Assembly: GCA_016617495.1 (NCBI GenBank) | Contig: WYCU01000006.1 | Coordinates: forward strand, 1-64,000 | DNA from: Azonexaceae bacterium s22 | Lineage (GTDB): Bacteria > Pseudomonadota > Gammaproteobacteria > Burkholderiales > Rhodocyclaceae | Length of the DNA stretch: 64,000 bases | Direction: 5' to 3' | Shown: positions 39,834-48,250 of the stretch, in pieces | Layout of the letters: every line of letters begins with the position of its first letter | Numbering within the stretch: the first letter of the stretch is position 1 | The notes under the pieces: generated by a model | What the model saw: the letters and a program-made list of their open reading frames with translations, nothing else | What the model was told of the DNA's origin: nothing | The model's database searches: none | Translations under genes and position numbers: made by a program

Positions 39834-39875
39834 GGCCCGCTTGTCGCGGTAATCGGCCGAATTTGGCCGATTACC
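39805..39875. terminator. Two adjacent perfect hairpins, convergent terminator region
   Basis: Hairpin 1: 13-bp arms CGGGCCTCAAGGT (39805-39817) and ACCTTGAGGCCCG (39827-39839), which include the stop of the radical SAM gene. Hairpin 2: 11-bp arms GGTAATCGGCC (39848-39858) and GGCCGATTACC (39865-39875). Between them is TTGTCGCGGT (39841-39850), the first ten bases of the dispersed element less its first A. Confidence 0.75.
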
Positions 39876-39882
39876 AAAATTC

Positions 39883-40185
39883 TTAAGCGGCTTTTTTGCT
39901 TTTTGCGCGAGCCGATTTCTTCAGTGATTTGAAGAGTTCCGGTTCTTGCGCCTTCAGATATTCGATGACTTCCAAGTCTTCGCGCTTGATCGTGCGGATG
40001 TCGATTTGTTCAACATGAACCAACCGCAGCAACTCACGAACGGGTTTGGGCATGTTGCGGCCGCTTTCATAGCGCGAACCGCCACTCTGGGTGACGCCAA
40101 GCGTAGACCAGAACTGTTGCTGATTCAGACCCAATTTACGACGAATTTCTCGGGGGTCAATTTTTTCGATGGTTTTGACTGTCAT
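39883..40185 (-). CDS. XRE-type helix-turn-helix transcriptional regulator
   Basis: The 100-residue protein has a Cro/XRE helix-turn-helix (IRRKLGLNQQQFWSTLGV then TQSGGSRYESGRNMPKPV, about 14-50), a short C-terminal dimer-type region and a Lys/Ala-rich tail (KKSARAKSKKAA). No toxin gene is adjacent, so a toxin-antitoxin role is not supported. The sequence upstream has three CCTAAG/CTTAGG boxes, suggesting self-regulation. Confidence 0.85.
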   Translation of the reverse strand: MTVKTIEKIDPREIRRKLGLNQQQFWSTLGVTQSGGSRYESGRNMPKPVRELLRLVHVEQIDIRTIKREDLEVIEYLKAQEPELFKSLKKSARAKSKKAA

Positions 40186-40196
40186 GGTAAATACTC

Positions 40197-40260
40197 CCTA
40201 AGCACTGATTAGACAAATGAGCCTAAGTGCGTTTAGAGTGATTTTATGACTTAGGTCATA
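40197..40260. promoter_or_regulatory. Candidate operator region of the HTH regulator
   Basis: The hexamer CCTAAG or its complement occurs at 40197-40202, 40222-40227 and 40250-40255. The last is in the inverted repeat TATGAC-TTAG-GTCATA (40245-40260), and a further TATGAC is at 40281. All are within 80 bases upstream of the minus-strand regulator gene. The rest of the gap to 40459 shows no gene. Confidence 0.45.
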
Positions 40261-40459
40261 TGGCTTATTGTATAGCTGCTTATGACATGTGACAAGCAGT
40301 GATGGCATATGTTTCAAGTGTTTGGAAGCTATGTACGCAAGCGCAGCGCTGCTGGCGGGCAAGTGGAAAAAGCGGCGCCATCCAGATGCTTTTACATTCG
40401 TGCGCGATCGACTACCATGCGCCGATTGCTTTGAATGATCAGAATTACGGAGAGAACGC

Positions 40460-40906
40460 ATGCAGGTCAGGGAGATTATTAAACTCAAGGGCGGAACACT
40501 GTACACAGCAACGCCACGGCAAAATCTGATGGCAGCTATTGATGCCATGGCAGAGCTTGATGTCGGTTCGCTGGTGGTGATGGATGCCGGGCGAATGGTC
40601 GGCATGCTCACGTTTCGGGAAGTGATGCTGGCGCTCCGGCAGCACCAAGGGGCGGTAGCCGATGTGTTGGTTGGTGAAGTCATGGTCAAGGATCCAGTAA
40701 CGGCCTACCCCGAGATGGAAGCGAACGAACTACGGCGTTTGATGATCGAAAAGCACTCGCGTTACCTTCCCGTGATCGACGGCGACTTGCTGATGGGCGT
40801 CATTTCGTTTCTTGATGTGGCCAAGGCCGTCCTCGAAGAGCAGAGTTTCGAGAATCAGATGCTCAAGAACTACATCAAAAACTGGCCGGATGAGCCGCAG
40901 GCTTGA
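40460..40906 (+). CDS. CBS-domain-pair protein
   Basis: A 148-residue protein made almost wholly of two CBS motifs (TATPRQNLMAAIDAMAELDVGSLVVMDAGRMVGMLTFREVM and KDPVTAYPEMEANELRRLM... RYLPVIDGDLLMGVISFLDV). Such pairs bind adenosine nucleotides or SAM and usually regulate a partner; none is evident here. GGAGAG precedes the start. Confidence 0.88.
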   Translation: MQVREIIKLKGGTLYTATPRQNLMAAIDAMAELDVGSLVVMDAGRMVGMLTFREVMLALRQHQGAVADVLVGEVMVKDPVTAYPEMEANELRRLMIEKHSRYLPVIDGDLLMGVISFLDVAKAVLEEQSFENQMLKNYIKNWPDEPQA

Positions 40907-40998
40907 GCCATGCCGAATTAATTGCCGGTGATTGGCTTGCAGGGTGGCTTGGCCGGGCCATGTTAAAATCTTTTTCCCGTTAATGATCGCTCACTGAC

Positions 40999-42099
40999 AT
41001 GTCTGGCAATACCTTTGGCACCTTGTTTTCCGTTACGTCTTTCGGGGAATCCCATGGGCCAGGCATCGGTTGTGTAGTCGATGGGTGCCCACCTGGCCTT
41101 GAACTATGTGAAGCGGATATTCAAGCTGAGCTTGACCGTCGAAAGCCCGGAACATCCCGCCACGTCACCCAGCGACGTGAGCCGGATACCGTGGAAATTT
41201 TGTCCGGGGTTTTTGAAGGAAAAACCACGGGTACGCCGATTGGCCTCTTGATTCGCAATCAGGATCAACGAAGCAAGGATTACGGAAATATCGCCGAAAC
41301 CTTTCGGCCGGGGCATGCCGACTATGCCTACACTCAAAAATATGGCTTTCGCGACTACCGCGGCGGTGGTCGCTCATCGGCCCGTGAAACCGCAGTGCGC
41401 GTCGCAGCCGGAGCGATTGCTCGCAAGTGGCTAAATGAGCGCTATGGCGTCGTTATTCGCGGCTGGATGAGCGCGCTGGGTCCTATCGAAATTCCTTTTG
41501 TTTGCGCCGAACAAATCGATCAAAACGCTTTTTTTGCTCCTAATGCAGCGGTGGTCCCAGCACTTGAAGCGTATATGGACGAGTTGCGTCGTTCGCTCGA
41601 TTCGGTCGGGGCGAAAATCACCGTGACGGCGACCGGGATGCCGGTCGGATGGGGCGAGCCTGTCTATGATCGTCTCGACGCAGAAATCGCCTACGCCATG
41701 ATGGGAATCAATGCGGTCAAAGGGGTGGAAATCGGGGCGGGATTTGCCTCGGTCGCACAAAGAGGGAGTGAACACGGGGACGAAATGACGCCTCTAGGTT
41801 TCGCCAGCAACCATGCCGGTGGCGTACTGGGTGGAATTTCGACCGGGCAGGACATCGTGGTTAACATCGCCATCAAACCGACATCTTCCATCGCTCAACC
41901 GCGAAACTCCATCGATGTTCACGGCCATCCGATTGAGGTCGCCACGCATGGTCGTCACGACCCTTGTGTCGGTATTCGGGCCACGCCGATTGCCGAGGCC
42001 ATGCTGGCATTGGTGCTGATGGATCATGCTTTGCGGCACAGGGCGCAATGTGGCGATGTGGTGTGTTCCACGCCAAAAATCGCTGGAAAGATTGGGTAA
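40999..42099 (+). CDS. aroC: Chorismate synthase
   Basis: The 366-residue FMN-dependent enzyme catalyses the last shikimate step. The family motifs are clear: [18 protein letters not shown] (about 13-30), [14 protein letters not shown], and [11 protein letters not shown]-equivalent [10 protein letters not shown], with the FMN/catalytic His-containing [15 protein letters not shown] near the C-terminus. It supplies chorismate to the tryptophan genes further along the window. Confidence 0.97.
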   Translation: MSGNTFGTLFSVTSFGESHGPGIGCVVDGCPPGLELCEADIQAELDRRKPGTSRHVTQRREPDTVEILSGVFEGKTTGTPIGLLIRNQDQRSKDYGNIAETFRPGHADYAYTQKYGFRDYRGGGRSSARETAVRVAAGAIARKWLNERYGVVIRGWMSALGPIEIPFVCAEQIDQNAFFAPNAAVVPALEAYMDELRRSLDSVGAKITVTATGMPVGWGEPVYDRLDAEIAYAMMGINAVKGVEIGAGFASVAQRGSEHGDEMTPLGFASNHAGGVLGGISTGQDIVVNIAIKPTSSIAQPRNSIDVHGHPIEVATHGRHDPCVGIRATPIAEAMLALVLMDHALRHRAQCGDVVCSTPKIAGKIG

Positions 42100-42150
42100 T
42101 ATTTTCGTTCGTTCCGCAAAGGGCGGAACCGCATAAACAGGGAGACCTCC

Positions 42151-42417
42151 ATGCATGTCGATCACCATGATATCCACCACGAATTTCCTGAAATGCTGGA
42201 TGCAATTGAAGCGTTACGCGCTGGTAACGCGCATTTTGCGAAGCTCTATGGCAGCTATCATCGTTTGACCGGCAAGGTTGAGGATCTGGAGGAGCACGAC
42301 ATGCCGGTGTCTGACTTCACCATTGAGGATATGAAAAAACAGCGTGTCAAGCTCAAGGATGAGTTGTATCACATGCTCTTGGCCTATCGTGCCGGTCAAC
42401 AAGCGGGCAAGGCTTAA
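42151..42417 (+). CDS. YdcH-family (DUF465) small protein
   Basis: An 88-residue helical, charged protein (HHEFPEMLDAIEALRAGNAHF, then YGSYHRLTGKVEDLEEHDMP, and the basic MKKQRVKLKDELYHML) that fits the YdcH/DUF465 pattern of a short helical hairpin. Function is not established for the family. A GGGAGACC site precedes the ATG. Confidence 0.82.
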   Translation: MHVDHHDIHHEFPEMLDAIEALRAGNAHFAKLYGSYHRLTGKVEDLEEHDMPVSDFTIEDMKKQRVKLKDELYHMLLAYRAGQQAGKA

Positions 42418-42461
42418 GGCGCTCCCGAACGCATTTGTCAGGTATCCGGTCGAGTGGCCGG

Positions 42462-43652
42462 ATGTCTGATTCGTCGCATGGCCGCTTAGCCGGCTACTAT
42501 TTTTTTTACTTCGCATTTATTGGGGCTTTTTCACCCTATTTTGCGTTGTATCTGCAGTCGTTAAGTTTTTCAGCTTGGGACATCGGTTTGTTGATGTCTC
42601 AAATGCAGTTGATGCGCCTCTTGGGCCCCTACGTTTGGGGGTGGCTGGCAGACCATTTCGGGCGGCGCCTGCTCATTGTGCGATTGGCTGCAATGGCCAG
42701 CCTCGCCGGGTTCTCCAGTTTTTTCTTCTTGCATGAACTCAACGGCATGCTCGTTGCGATGGCGATTCTTGCCTTTTTCTGGAGTGCAGCACTGCCATTA
42801 GTTGAGGCGCTGACCTTCGACCACTTGCGCGAATCGACCGGAAGCTACAGCCGGATTCGGGTCTGGGGTTCCGTGGGATTCGTGGTGGCTGTGCTGGCTA
42901 CAGGGGCGGCGCTGGAGTTCGTTGCGGTAAGCGGAATACTTTGGGTTTGTTGGCTCATCCTGCTCGGTATTCTTGCCTGCGCAATCCTGATTCAGGATGG
43001 GTATGGTGCCCAGCCGGCATGCGGTCGGGCGGGGGCGATTCTTGCCATCGTACGGCAGAAGCACGTTGCCGCGTTCTTCGTGGCTTGCTTTGCGATGTCA
43101 GCAGCGCATGGCGCGTTATACGTGTTTTACTCGATTCATCTGGCGGAACTGGGTTTCGGGAAGGCGGCCGTTGGGGCCTTCTGGACGCTGGGTGTTCTTT
43201 CCGAAATTGCCATTTTTATGGTCATGGCAAGGCTGTTGCAAAACCATACGTTTCGCACGCTGATGATCATGGCATTTGCTGTTGCTTTCGTGCGCTTCCT
43301 CGTGATCGGCTGGGCGGGGGCAGCAGTCGTGATGCTTGTGCTGGCACAACTCATGCACGCCATGACCTTCGGAGTATTCCATGCCACATCGGTCGCGGTG
43401 GTGAATGCCTGGTTCCCTGAGCGTTACCGAGGGCGGGGCCAGGCACTTTATTCCAGTATTTCGTTTGGCGCTGGCGGCTTGCTTGGTGGTCTGGTCAGCG
43501 GTTGGATGTGGGATCGCGTCGGTGCTGGATGGACCTACACCTTGAGTTCTGCCTTTGCGTTGTTCGGCCTTTGGGTCGTCTGGTTCTCGATGCGCATGGA
43601 CGCTCCGGCAGAGGCGCTGGATAGCGGTAAAAATCGGAATCCTGTGACATAA
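42462..43652 (+). CDS. MFS transporter, HcaT-like
   Basis: The 396-residue membrane protein has about 12 helices with the PPP/HcaT-type pattern: YYFFYFAFIGAFSPYFALYLQSL, LGPYVWGWLADHFGRR, the REST-like DHLRESTGSYSRIRVWGSVGF, and HATSVAVVNAWFPERYRGRGQALY. The E. coli relative is assigned to phenylpropionate, but substrate cannot be transferred by eye. The ATG at 42462 was chosen over an upstream TTG. Confidence 0.82.
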   Translation: MSDSSHGRLAGYYFFYFAFIGAFSPYFALYLQSLSFSAWDIGLLMSQMQLMRLLGPYVWGWLADHFGRRLLIVRLAAMASLAGFSSFFFLHELNGMLVAMAILAFFWSAALPLVEALTFDHLRESTGSYSRIRVWGSVGFVVAVLATGAALEFVAVSGILWVCWLILLGILACAILIQDGYGAQPACGRAGAILAIVRQKHVAAFFVACFAMSAAHGALYVFYSIHLAELGFGKAAVGAFWTLGVLSEIAIFMVMARLLQNHTFRTLMIMAFAVAFVRFLVIGWAGAAVVMLVLAQLMHAMTFGVFHATSVAVVNAWFPERYRGRGQALYSSISFGAGGLLGGLVSGWMWDRVGAGWTYTLSSAFALFGLWVVWFSMRMDAPAEALDSGKNRNPVT

Positions 43653-43684
43653 TTTCACGCTTTGAAGCCTTTTAGAAGCGCGCA

Positions 43685-45091
43685 ATGCCAAAGACTCTTT
43701 ACGACAAACTTTGGGACGACCATGTAGTCCATCAGGAAGCCGACGGAACGGCGCTGCTCTATATTGATCGCCATCTTGTTCATGAAGTTACCAGTCCGCA
43801 AGCCTTTGAAGGCTTGAAGCTTGCTGGCAGAAAAGCGTGGCGCGTCTCTTCGATTGTCGCTACCGCCGACCACAATACGCCAACGGATCACTGGGACGAG
43901 GGGATCAAGGATCCCGTGTCTCGCCAGCAAGTTGAAACCCTGGATGCGAATATTCGTGAAGTCGGGGCCTTGGCCTATTTCCCATTCAAGGATGCCCGAC
44001 AAGGGATCGTCCACGTGGTTGGTCCGGAAAACGGTGCGACGCTTCCGGGGATGACTGTAGTCTGCGGTGACTCGCACACATCCACGCATGGGGCTTTCGC
44101 GTGTCTGGCACATGGTATTGGCACCTCGGAAGTCGAGCATGTGCTCGCAACGCAGTGCTTGTTGCAAAAGAAATCGAAGACGATGCTGATCGCCGTTGAA
44201 GGGCAATTAGGCAAAGGGGTCACGGCCAAGGATGTGGCGCTCGCGATCATCGGCAAGATTGGCACTGCTGGCGGTACCGGGTATGCCATCGAATTCGGAG
44301 GCAGTGCGATCCGAGGGCTTTCCATGGAGGGGCGAATGACCCTTTGCAACATGGCGATCGAGGCCGGTGCGCGTATGGGGTTTGTCGCGGTCGATGAAAC
44401 GACGATCAACTATCTCAAGGGCCGCACCTTTGCCCCAACCGGCGAAAACTGGGATCGTGCCGTCACGCATTGGCGGACGCTGCATTCCGACCCAGGTGCA
44501 CACTTCGATAGTGTGGTGACACTTAAGGCTGAGGATATTCGTCCGCAAGTTACCTGGGGAACGTCGCCGGAGATGGTTGTGGCCATCGATGGTCAAGTGC
44601 CGGATCCGGCCAAGGTCAGCGATCCGGTGAGGCGTGAAGGCATGGAGCGAGCATTGCAGTATATGGGCCTGGAGCCGAATACGCCGATCACCCAAATTGC
44701 TGTCGACAAGGTATTCATCGGTTCGTGCACCAATTCGCGAATCGAGGATTTGCGAGAAGCTGCCGGCGTGCTCAAAGGTCGGCACGTTTCGCCATCGGTT
44801 AAATTGGCACTTGCCGTCCCGGGGTCTGGGTTGGTGAAGCGTCAGGCCGAGGCGGAGGGCTTGGACAAGATTTTCGTTGCCGCCGGATTTGAATGGCGCG
44901 AGCCGGGGTGTTCGATGTGTCTGGCGATGAACGCCGACCGTCTGGAGCCCGGCGAACGTTGCGCATCCACCTCGAATCGCAATTTTGAAGGGCGCCAAGG
45001 TGCGGGTGGCCGGACGCATTTGCTGAGTCCGGCAATGGCAGCCGCTGCGGCGATTGCCGGGCATTTTGCCGACGTGCGCGACGTCCTGTAA
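43685..45091 (+). CDS. leuC: 3-isopropylmalate dehydratase, large subunit
   Basis: The 468-residue aconitase-family enzyme isomerises isopropylmalate in leucine synthesis. The 4Fe-4S Cys are in [13 protein letters not shown] (about 346-358) and the GCSMCLAMN box (about 407-415), with [24 protein letters not shown] earlier. A CATAAT -10-like box lies near 43646. First gene of leuC-(small lipoprotein)-leuD-leuB-asd. Confidence 0.97.
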   Translation: MPKTLYDKLWDDHVVHQEADGTALLYIDRHLVHEVTSPQAFEGLKLAGRKAWRVSSIVATADHNTPTDHWDEGIKDPVSRQQVETLDANIREVGALAYFPFKDARQGIVHVVGPENGATLPGMTVVCGDSHTSTHGAFACLAHGIGTSEVEHVLATQCLLQKKSKTMLIAVEGQLGKGVTAKDVALAIIGKIGTAGGTGYAIEFGGSAIRGLSMEGRMTLCNMAIEAGARMGFVAVDETTINYLKGRTFAPTGENWDRAVTHWRTLHSDPGAHFDSVVTLKAEDIRPQVTWGTSPEMVVAIDGQVPDPAKVSDPVRREGMERALQYMGLEPNTPITQIAVDKVFIGSCTNSRIEDLREAAGVLKGRHVSPSVKLALAVPGSGLVKRQAEAEGLDKIFVAAGFEWREPGCSMCLAMNADRLEPGERCASTSNRNFEGRQGAGGRTHLLSPAMAAAAAIAGHFADVRDVL

Positions 45092-45103
45092 GGAGCTCGC
45101 AAT

Positions 45104-45223
45104 ATGCGCAATATTCTCATTCTGATTGGCTGCATGCTGACTGTCGCTGCCTGCAATACCATGGAGGGTATTGGCAAGGACATCAAGCGCGGTGGGGAAG
45201 CGATCGAAAAGGCTGCGAAATAA
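45104..45223 (+). CDS. Entericidin-like small lipoprotein within the leu operon
   Basis: A 39-residue precursor with signal and lipobox [17 protein letters not shown], and a mature part of about 23 residues ([22 protein letters not shown]) matching the amphipathic entericidin pattern. It lies 12 bases after leuC and 2 bases before leuD, preceded by AAGGAG, so it is translated from the leucine mRNA. Entericidin A/B act as antidote/toxin lipoproteins in E. coli; this single copy need not do so. Confidence 0.82.
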   Translation: MRNILILIGCMLTVAACNTMEGIGKDIKRGGEAIEKAAK

Positions 45224-45225
45224 AT

Positions 45226-45864
45226 ATGGAAAAATTCATTCGTCTTGAGGGTTTGGTGGCGCCATTGGATCGCAGTAATGTCGATACCGATGCCATCATT
45301 CCGAAGCAATTTCTGAAGTCGATCAAGCGCTCCGGTTTTGGCCCGAATGCGTTCGACGAGTGGCGTTACATGGACGTCGGGCAGCCGGGTCAGGATTGCT
45401 CCCAGCGTCCAAAGAACCCGAATTTCGTGCTGAATCAGCCGCGCTATCAAGGGGCGCAAATTTTGTTAACCCGTTCGAATTTTGGTTGCGGCAGTTCTCG
45501 TGAGCATGCGCCTTGGGCACTGCTTGATTTCGGTTTCAAGGCGATCATTGCCGAGTCGTTCGCGGACATTTTTTTCAATAATTGCTTCAAGAACGGGATT
45601 GTTCCGATCGTTCTGCCGGCAGCCGAAGTGGACGCCCTGTTTCAAATGGTCGCGTTAACGCCTGGCTATACGCTGGTTGTCGATCTGCCTGCTCAGATCG
45701 TGATTCGCCCGGACGGTCATGCCATTCCCTTCCAGATTGATGCATTCCGTAAGGAATGTTTGCTGAATGGCTGGGATGACATCGGATTGACGCTGCGCCA
45801 TGCTGACAAGATCCGAGAATTTGAAGCTCGTCGCCGCATTGAACAGCCCTGGCTATTTGCCTGA
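45226..45864 (+). CDS. leuD: 3-isopropylmalate dehydratase, small subunit
   Basis: The 212-residue swivel-domain subunit partners LeuC. Marks: [20 protein letters not shown] (about 11-30), [19 protein letters not shown] (about 80-98), [19 protein letters not shown]. Starts 2 bases after the small lipoprotein gene. leuB follows 13 bases after its stop. Confidence 0.96.
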   Translation: MEKFIRLEGLVAPLDRSNVDTDAIIPKQFLKSIKRSGFGPNAFDEWRYMDVGQPGQDCSQRPKNPNFVLNQPRYQGAQILLTRSNFGCGSSREHAPWALLDFGFKAIIAESFADIFFNNCFKNGIVPIVLPAAEVDALFQMVALTPGYTLVVDLPAQIVIRPDGHAIPFQIDAFRKECLLNGWDDIGLTLRHADKIREFEARRRIEQPWLFA

Positions 45865-45877
45865 TAAGGAATTGACA

Positions 45878-46930
45878 ATGAAAATTTGTGTATTGCCGGG
45901 TGACGGCATCGGTCCCGAAATTGTTGCCGAGGCAGTTCGTGTACTGAAAGCGCTGGATCTCAAGTTTGAGATGGAGGAGGCGCTGCTCGGCGGATGTGCG
46001 GTTGATGCGACCGGCAAGCCCTATCCTGAGGCGACTCAGAAACTCGCCCGCGAAGCGGATGCCGTGCTGCTGGGTGCCGTTGGCGGGCCGCAGTGGGACA
46101 GTCTCCCGCGCGAACAGCGTCCCGAGCGTGGGTTGTTGGGGATTCGCAAGGATCTGAATCTGTTTGCGAATCTTCGACCGGCAATTCTCTATCCGGAATT
46201 GGCGAATGCCTCGACGCTCAAGGCGGAGGTGGTTGCCGGGCTGGATATTCTTATCATTCGTGAACTGACGGGCGATATCTATTTCGGCCAGCCGCGCGGT
46301 ATTCGCGAAGAAAACGGGGAGCGCGTTGGTTTCAATACCATGGTCTATAGCGAATCCGAGATTCGTCGTATTGGCCATGTGGCGTTTCAGGCGGCCCAAA
46401 AACGTAACAAGAAGCTCTGTTCGGTCGACAAGATGAACGTCCTCGAATGCACGCAGCTGTGGCGCGATGTCATGATCGAGGTGTCCAAGGACTACCCGGA
46501 TGTGGAACTGAGCCACATGCTCGTCGATAACGCTGCAATGCAGCTCGTCAAGGCACCAAAACAATTCGATGTCATGGTTACCGGCAACATGTTCGGTGAC
46601 ATCCTGTCTGATGAAGCGTCCATGCTTACTGGATCGATCGGCATGTTGCCCTCGGCATCTTTGGACGAGAAAAACAAAGGACTTTACGAACCCTCGCACG
46701 GCTCGGCACCAGACATTGCCGGTAAAGGCGTGGCCAATCCGCTGGCTACGATCCTGTCGGCTGCGATGATGTTGCGTTACACCTTTGGGCTTGAAGCCGA
46801 GGCCGTTCGCATCGAGAATGCGGTCAAGCGGGTTCTGGCAAATGGCTATCGTACCGGCGACATTTACGAACGTGGTACAACCAAGGTGGGCACAAAAGAG
46901 ATGGGTGACGCTGTGTTGGCGGCGCTTTAA
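45878..46930 (+). CDS. leuB: 3-isopropylmalate dehydrogenase
   Basis: The 350-residue NAD-dependent enzyme oxidises 3-isopropylmalate. Seen: [19 protein letters not shown], the substrate Arg segment [38 protein letters not shown], the metal Asp in [19 protein letters not shown] and the NAD loop [18 protein letters not shown]. The ATG at 45878 follows AAGGA. Confidence 0.97.
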   Translation: MKICVLPGDGIGPEIVAEAVRVLKALDLKFEMEEALLGGCAVDATGKPYPEATQKLAREADAVLLGAVGGPQWDSLPREQRPERGLLGIRKDLNLFANLRPAILYPELANASTLKAEVVAGLDILIIRELTGDIYFGQPRGIREENGERVGFNTMVYSESEIRRIGHVAFQAAQKRNKKLCSVDKMNVLECTQLWRDVMIEVSKDYPDVELSHMLVDNAAMQLVKAPKQFDVMVTGNMFGDILSDEASMLTGSIGMLPSASLDEKNKGLYEPSHGSAPDIAGKGVANPLATILSAAMMLRYTFGLEAEAVRIENAVKRVLANGYRTGDIYERGTTKVGTKEMGDAVLAAL

Positions 46931-46978
46931 GTTGTATTGGAAGACGCATCGTTTAGAGGCTTTTTGGAGAGTGATGGC

Positions 46979-48112
46979 ATGAAGAAGGTTGGTCTGGTCG
47001 GTTGGCGTGGCATGGTTGGCTCCGTGCTGATGCAGCGCATGGTTGAAGAAGGAGATTTTGCTCACATCGACCCGGTGTATTTCTCTACCTCCTCTGCTGG
47101 CGGAAAAGCGCCAGTCTTTGGCGGCAAGGAAGCAGCCCTTCCGCTTCAGGATGCGAACGCTATTGACGCGCTCAAGCAGTGTGAAATCATCATTACCTGC
47201 CAAGGTGGCGATTACACCAAGGAAGTGTTCCCCAAACTGCGTGCCTCCGGTTGGAACGGGCACTGGATCGATGCCGCATCCGCGTTGCGCATGGCGGACG
47301 ATGCAGTGATCATTCTTGATCCGGTCAATATGAACGTGATCAAGGATTCCTTGGCAAAGGGCGGCAAAAACTGGATCGGCGGTAACTGTACCGTTTCGCT
47401 GATGCTCATGGGTTTGGGTGGCCTGTTCCAAAACGATCTCGTCGAATGGGCAAGTTCGATGACCTACCAGGCAGCCTCCGGTGCTGGCGCGCAGAACATG
47501 CGTGAGCTGATCGCCCAGATGGGTGTGATTCACGATTCCGTGAAGGACTTGCTTGCAGATCCGGCATCGGCCATTCTCGATATTGATCGCAAAGTCGCCG
47601 AGACCATTCGCTCGGATGCCTTCCCCAAGAAGAACTTCCGCAATACGCCGCTTGCCGGTTCGTTGATCCCTTGGATTGATGTGCCCGTTGAAAATGGCCA
47701 ATCCAAAGAGGAGTGGAAAGGCGGCGCCGAGTGCAACAAGATTCTCGGTAAGCCAGCTTTCCGTTCTGCAGGCTCGATTCCGATCGATGGGCTTTGCGTG
47801 CGTATTGGCGCCATGCGTTGCCATAGCCAGGCGTTGACGATCAAGCTCAAGAAGGACGTTCCGCTCGACGAGATTACCGACATGCTTGCCAAGGCCAATC
47901 CTTGGGCCAAGGTCGTGCCGAATGATCGGGAAATTTCCGAACGGGAATTGACACCGGCTGCAGTGACCGGCACGCTAACCGTTCCGGTAGGTCGTTTGCA
48001 CAAGATGGCCATGGGGCCGGAGTATCTGGCAGCGTTTACTTGCGGTGACCAGTTGCTCTGGGGGGCTGCAGAGCCTTTGCGCCGAATGCTGCGTATCCTG
48101 CTCGACGCCTGA
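46979..48112 (+). CDS. asd: Aspartate-semialdehyde dehydrogenase
   Basis: The 377-residue enzyme provides the branch-point aldehyde for lysine (used by DapA here), threonine and methionine. NADP-loop [15 protein letters not shown], catalytic Cys in [11 protein letters not shown] (about 138, E. coli Cys135), [11 protein letters not shown] and the active His in [16 protein letters not shown]. Long proteobacterial (E. coli-type) class. Start chosen at the ATG giving [11 protein letters not shown]; ribosome site TGGAGAG. Confidence 0.97.
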   Translation: MKKVGLVGWRGMVGSVLMQRMVEEGDFAHIDPVYFSTSSAGGKAPVFGGKEAALPLQDANAIDALKQCEIIITCQGGDYTKEVFPKLRASGWNGHWIDAASALRMADDAVIILDPVNMNVIKDSLAKGGKNWIGGNCTVSLMLMGLGGLFQNDLVEWASSMTYQAASGAGAQNMRELIAQMGVIHDSVKDLLADPASAILDIDRKVAETIRSDAFPKKNFRNTPLAGSLIPWIDVPVENGQSKEEWKGGAECNKILGKPAFRSAGSIPIDGLCVRIGAMRCHSQALTIKLKKDVPLDEITDMLAKANPWAKVVPNDREISERELTPAAVTGTLTVPVGRLHKMAMGPEYLAAFTCGDQLLWGAAEPLRRMLRILLDA

Positions 48113-48123
48113 TTTGCTGCAAT

Positions 48124-48151
48124 AAAAAACGGGGCTAAGGCCCCGTTTTTT
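48124..48151 (+). terminator. Terminator of leu-asd operon
   Basis: CGGGGC (48130-48135) pairs with GCCCCG (48140-48145) around TAAG, flanked by six A and six T. Confidence 0.95.
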
Positions 48152-48250
48152 ATGTTGGAATTATGCCAAAGGGCAGTACTTAGAAGCTGGTTTAGCTTGC
48201 ATTGCTAAGTTCATGATGTTAATTTGAAAGTCCCAAATTCGACGCTCAGG

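Noticed and set aside
39883-40185. HTH protein as the antitoxin of a toxin-antitoxin pair
   Set aside because: Neighbours are a radical SAM gene and a CBS protein; no small toxin frame is adjacent.
44382-44394. TTGTCGCGGTCGA in leuC as an eighth element copy
   Set aside because: Only 13 bases match, the tail is absent, and the codons encode Phe-Val-Ala-Val-Asp in a conserved part of LeuC, so coding constraint explains it.
45587-47824. A 745-codon open frame on the minus strand across leuD, leuB and asd
   Set aside because: The three plus-strand genes are unmistakable, and the antisense translation is low in plausible domains and rich in His/Arg/Gln, as expected for a shadow of GC-rich codons.
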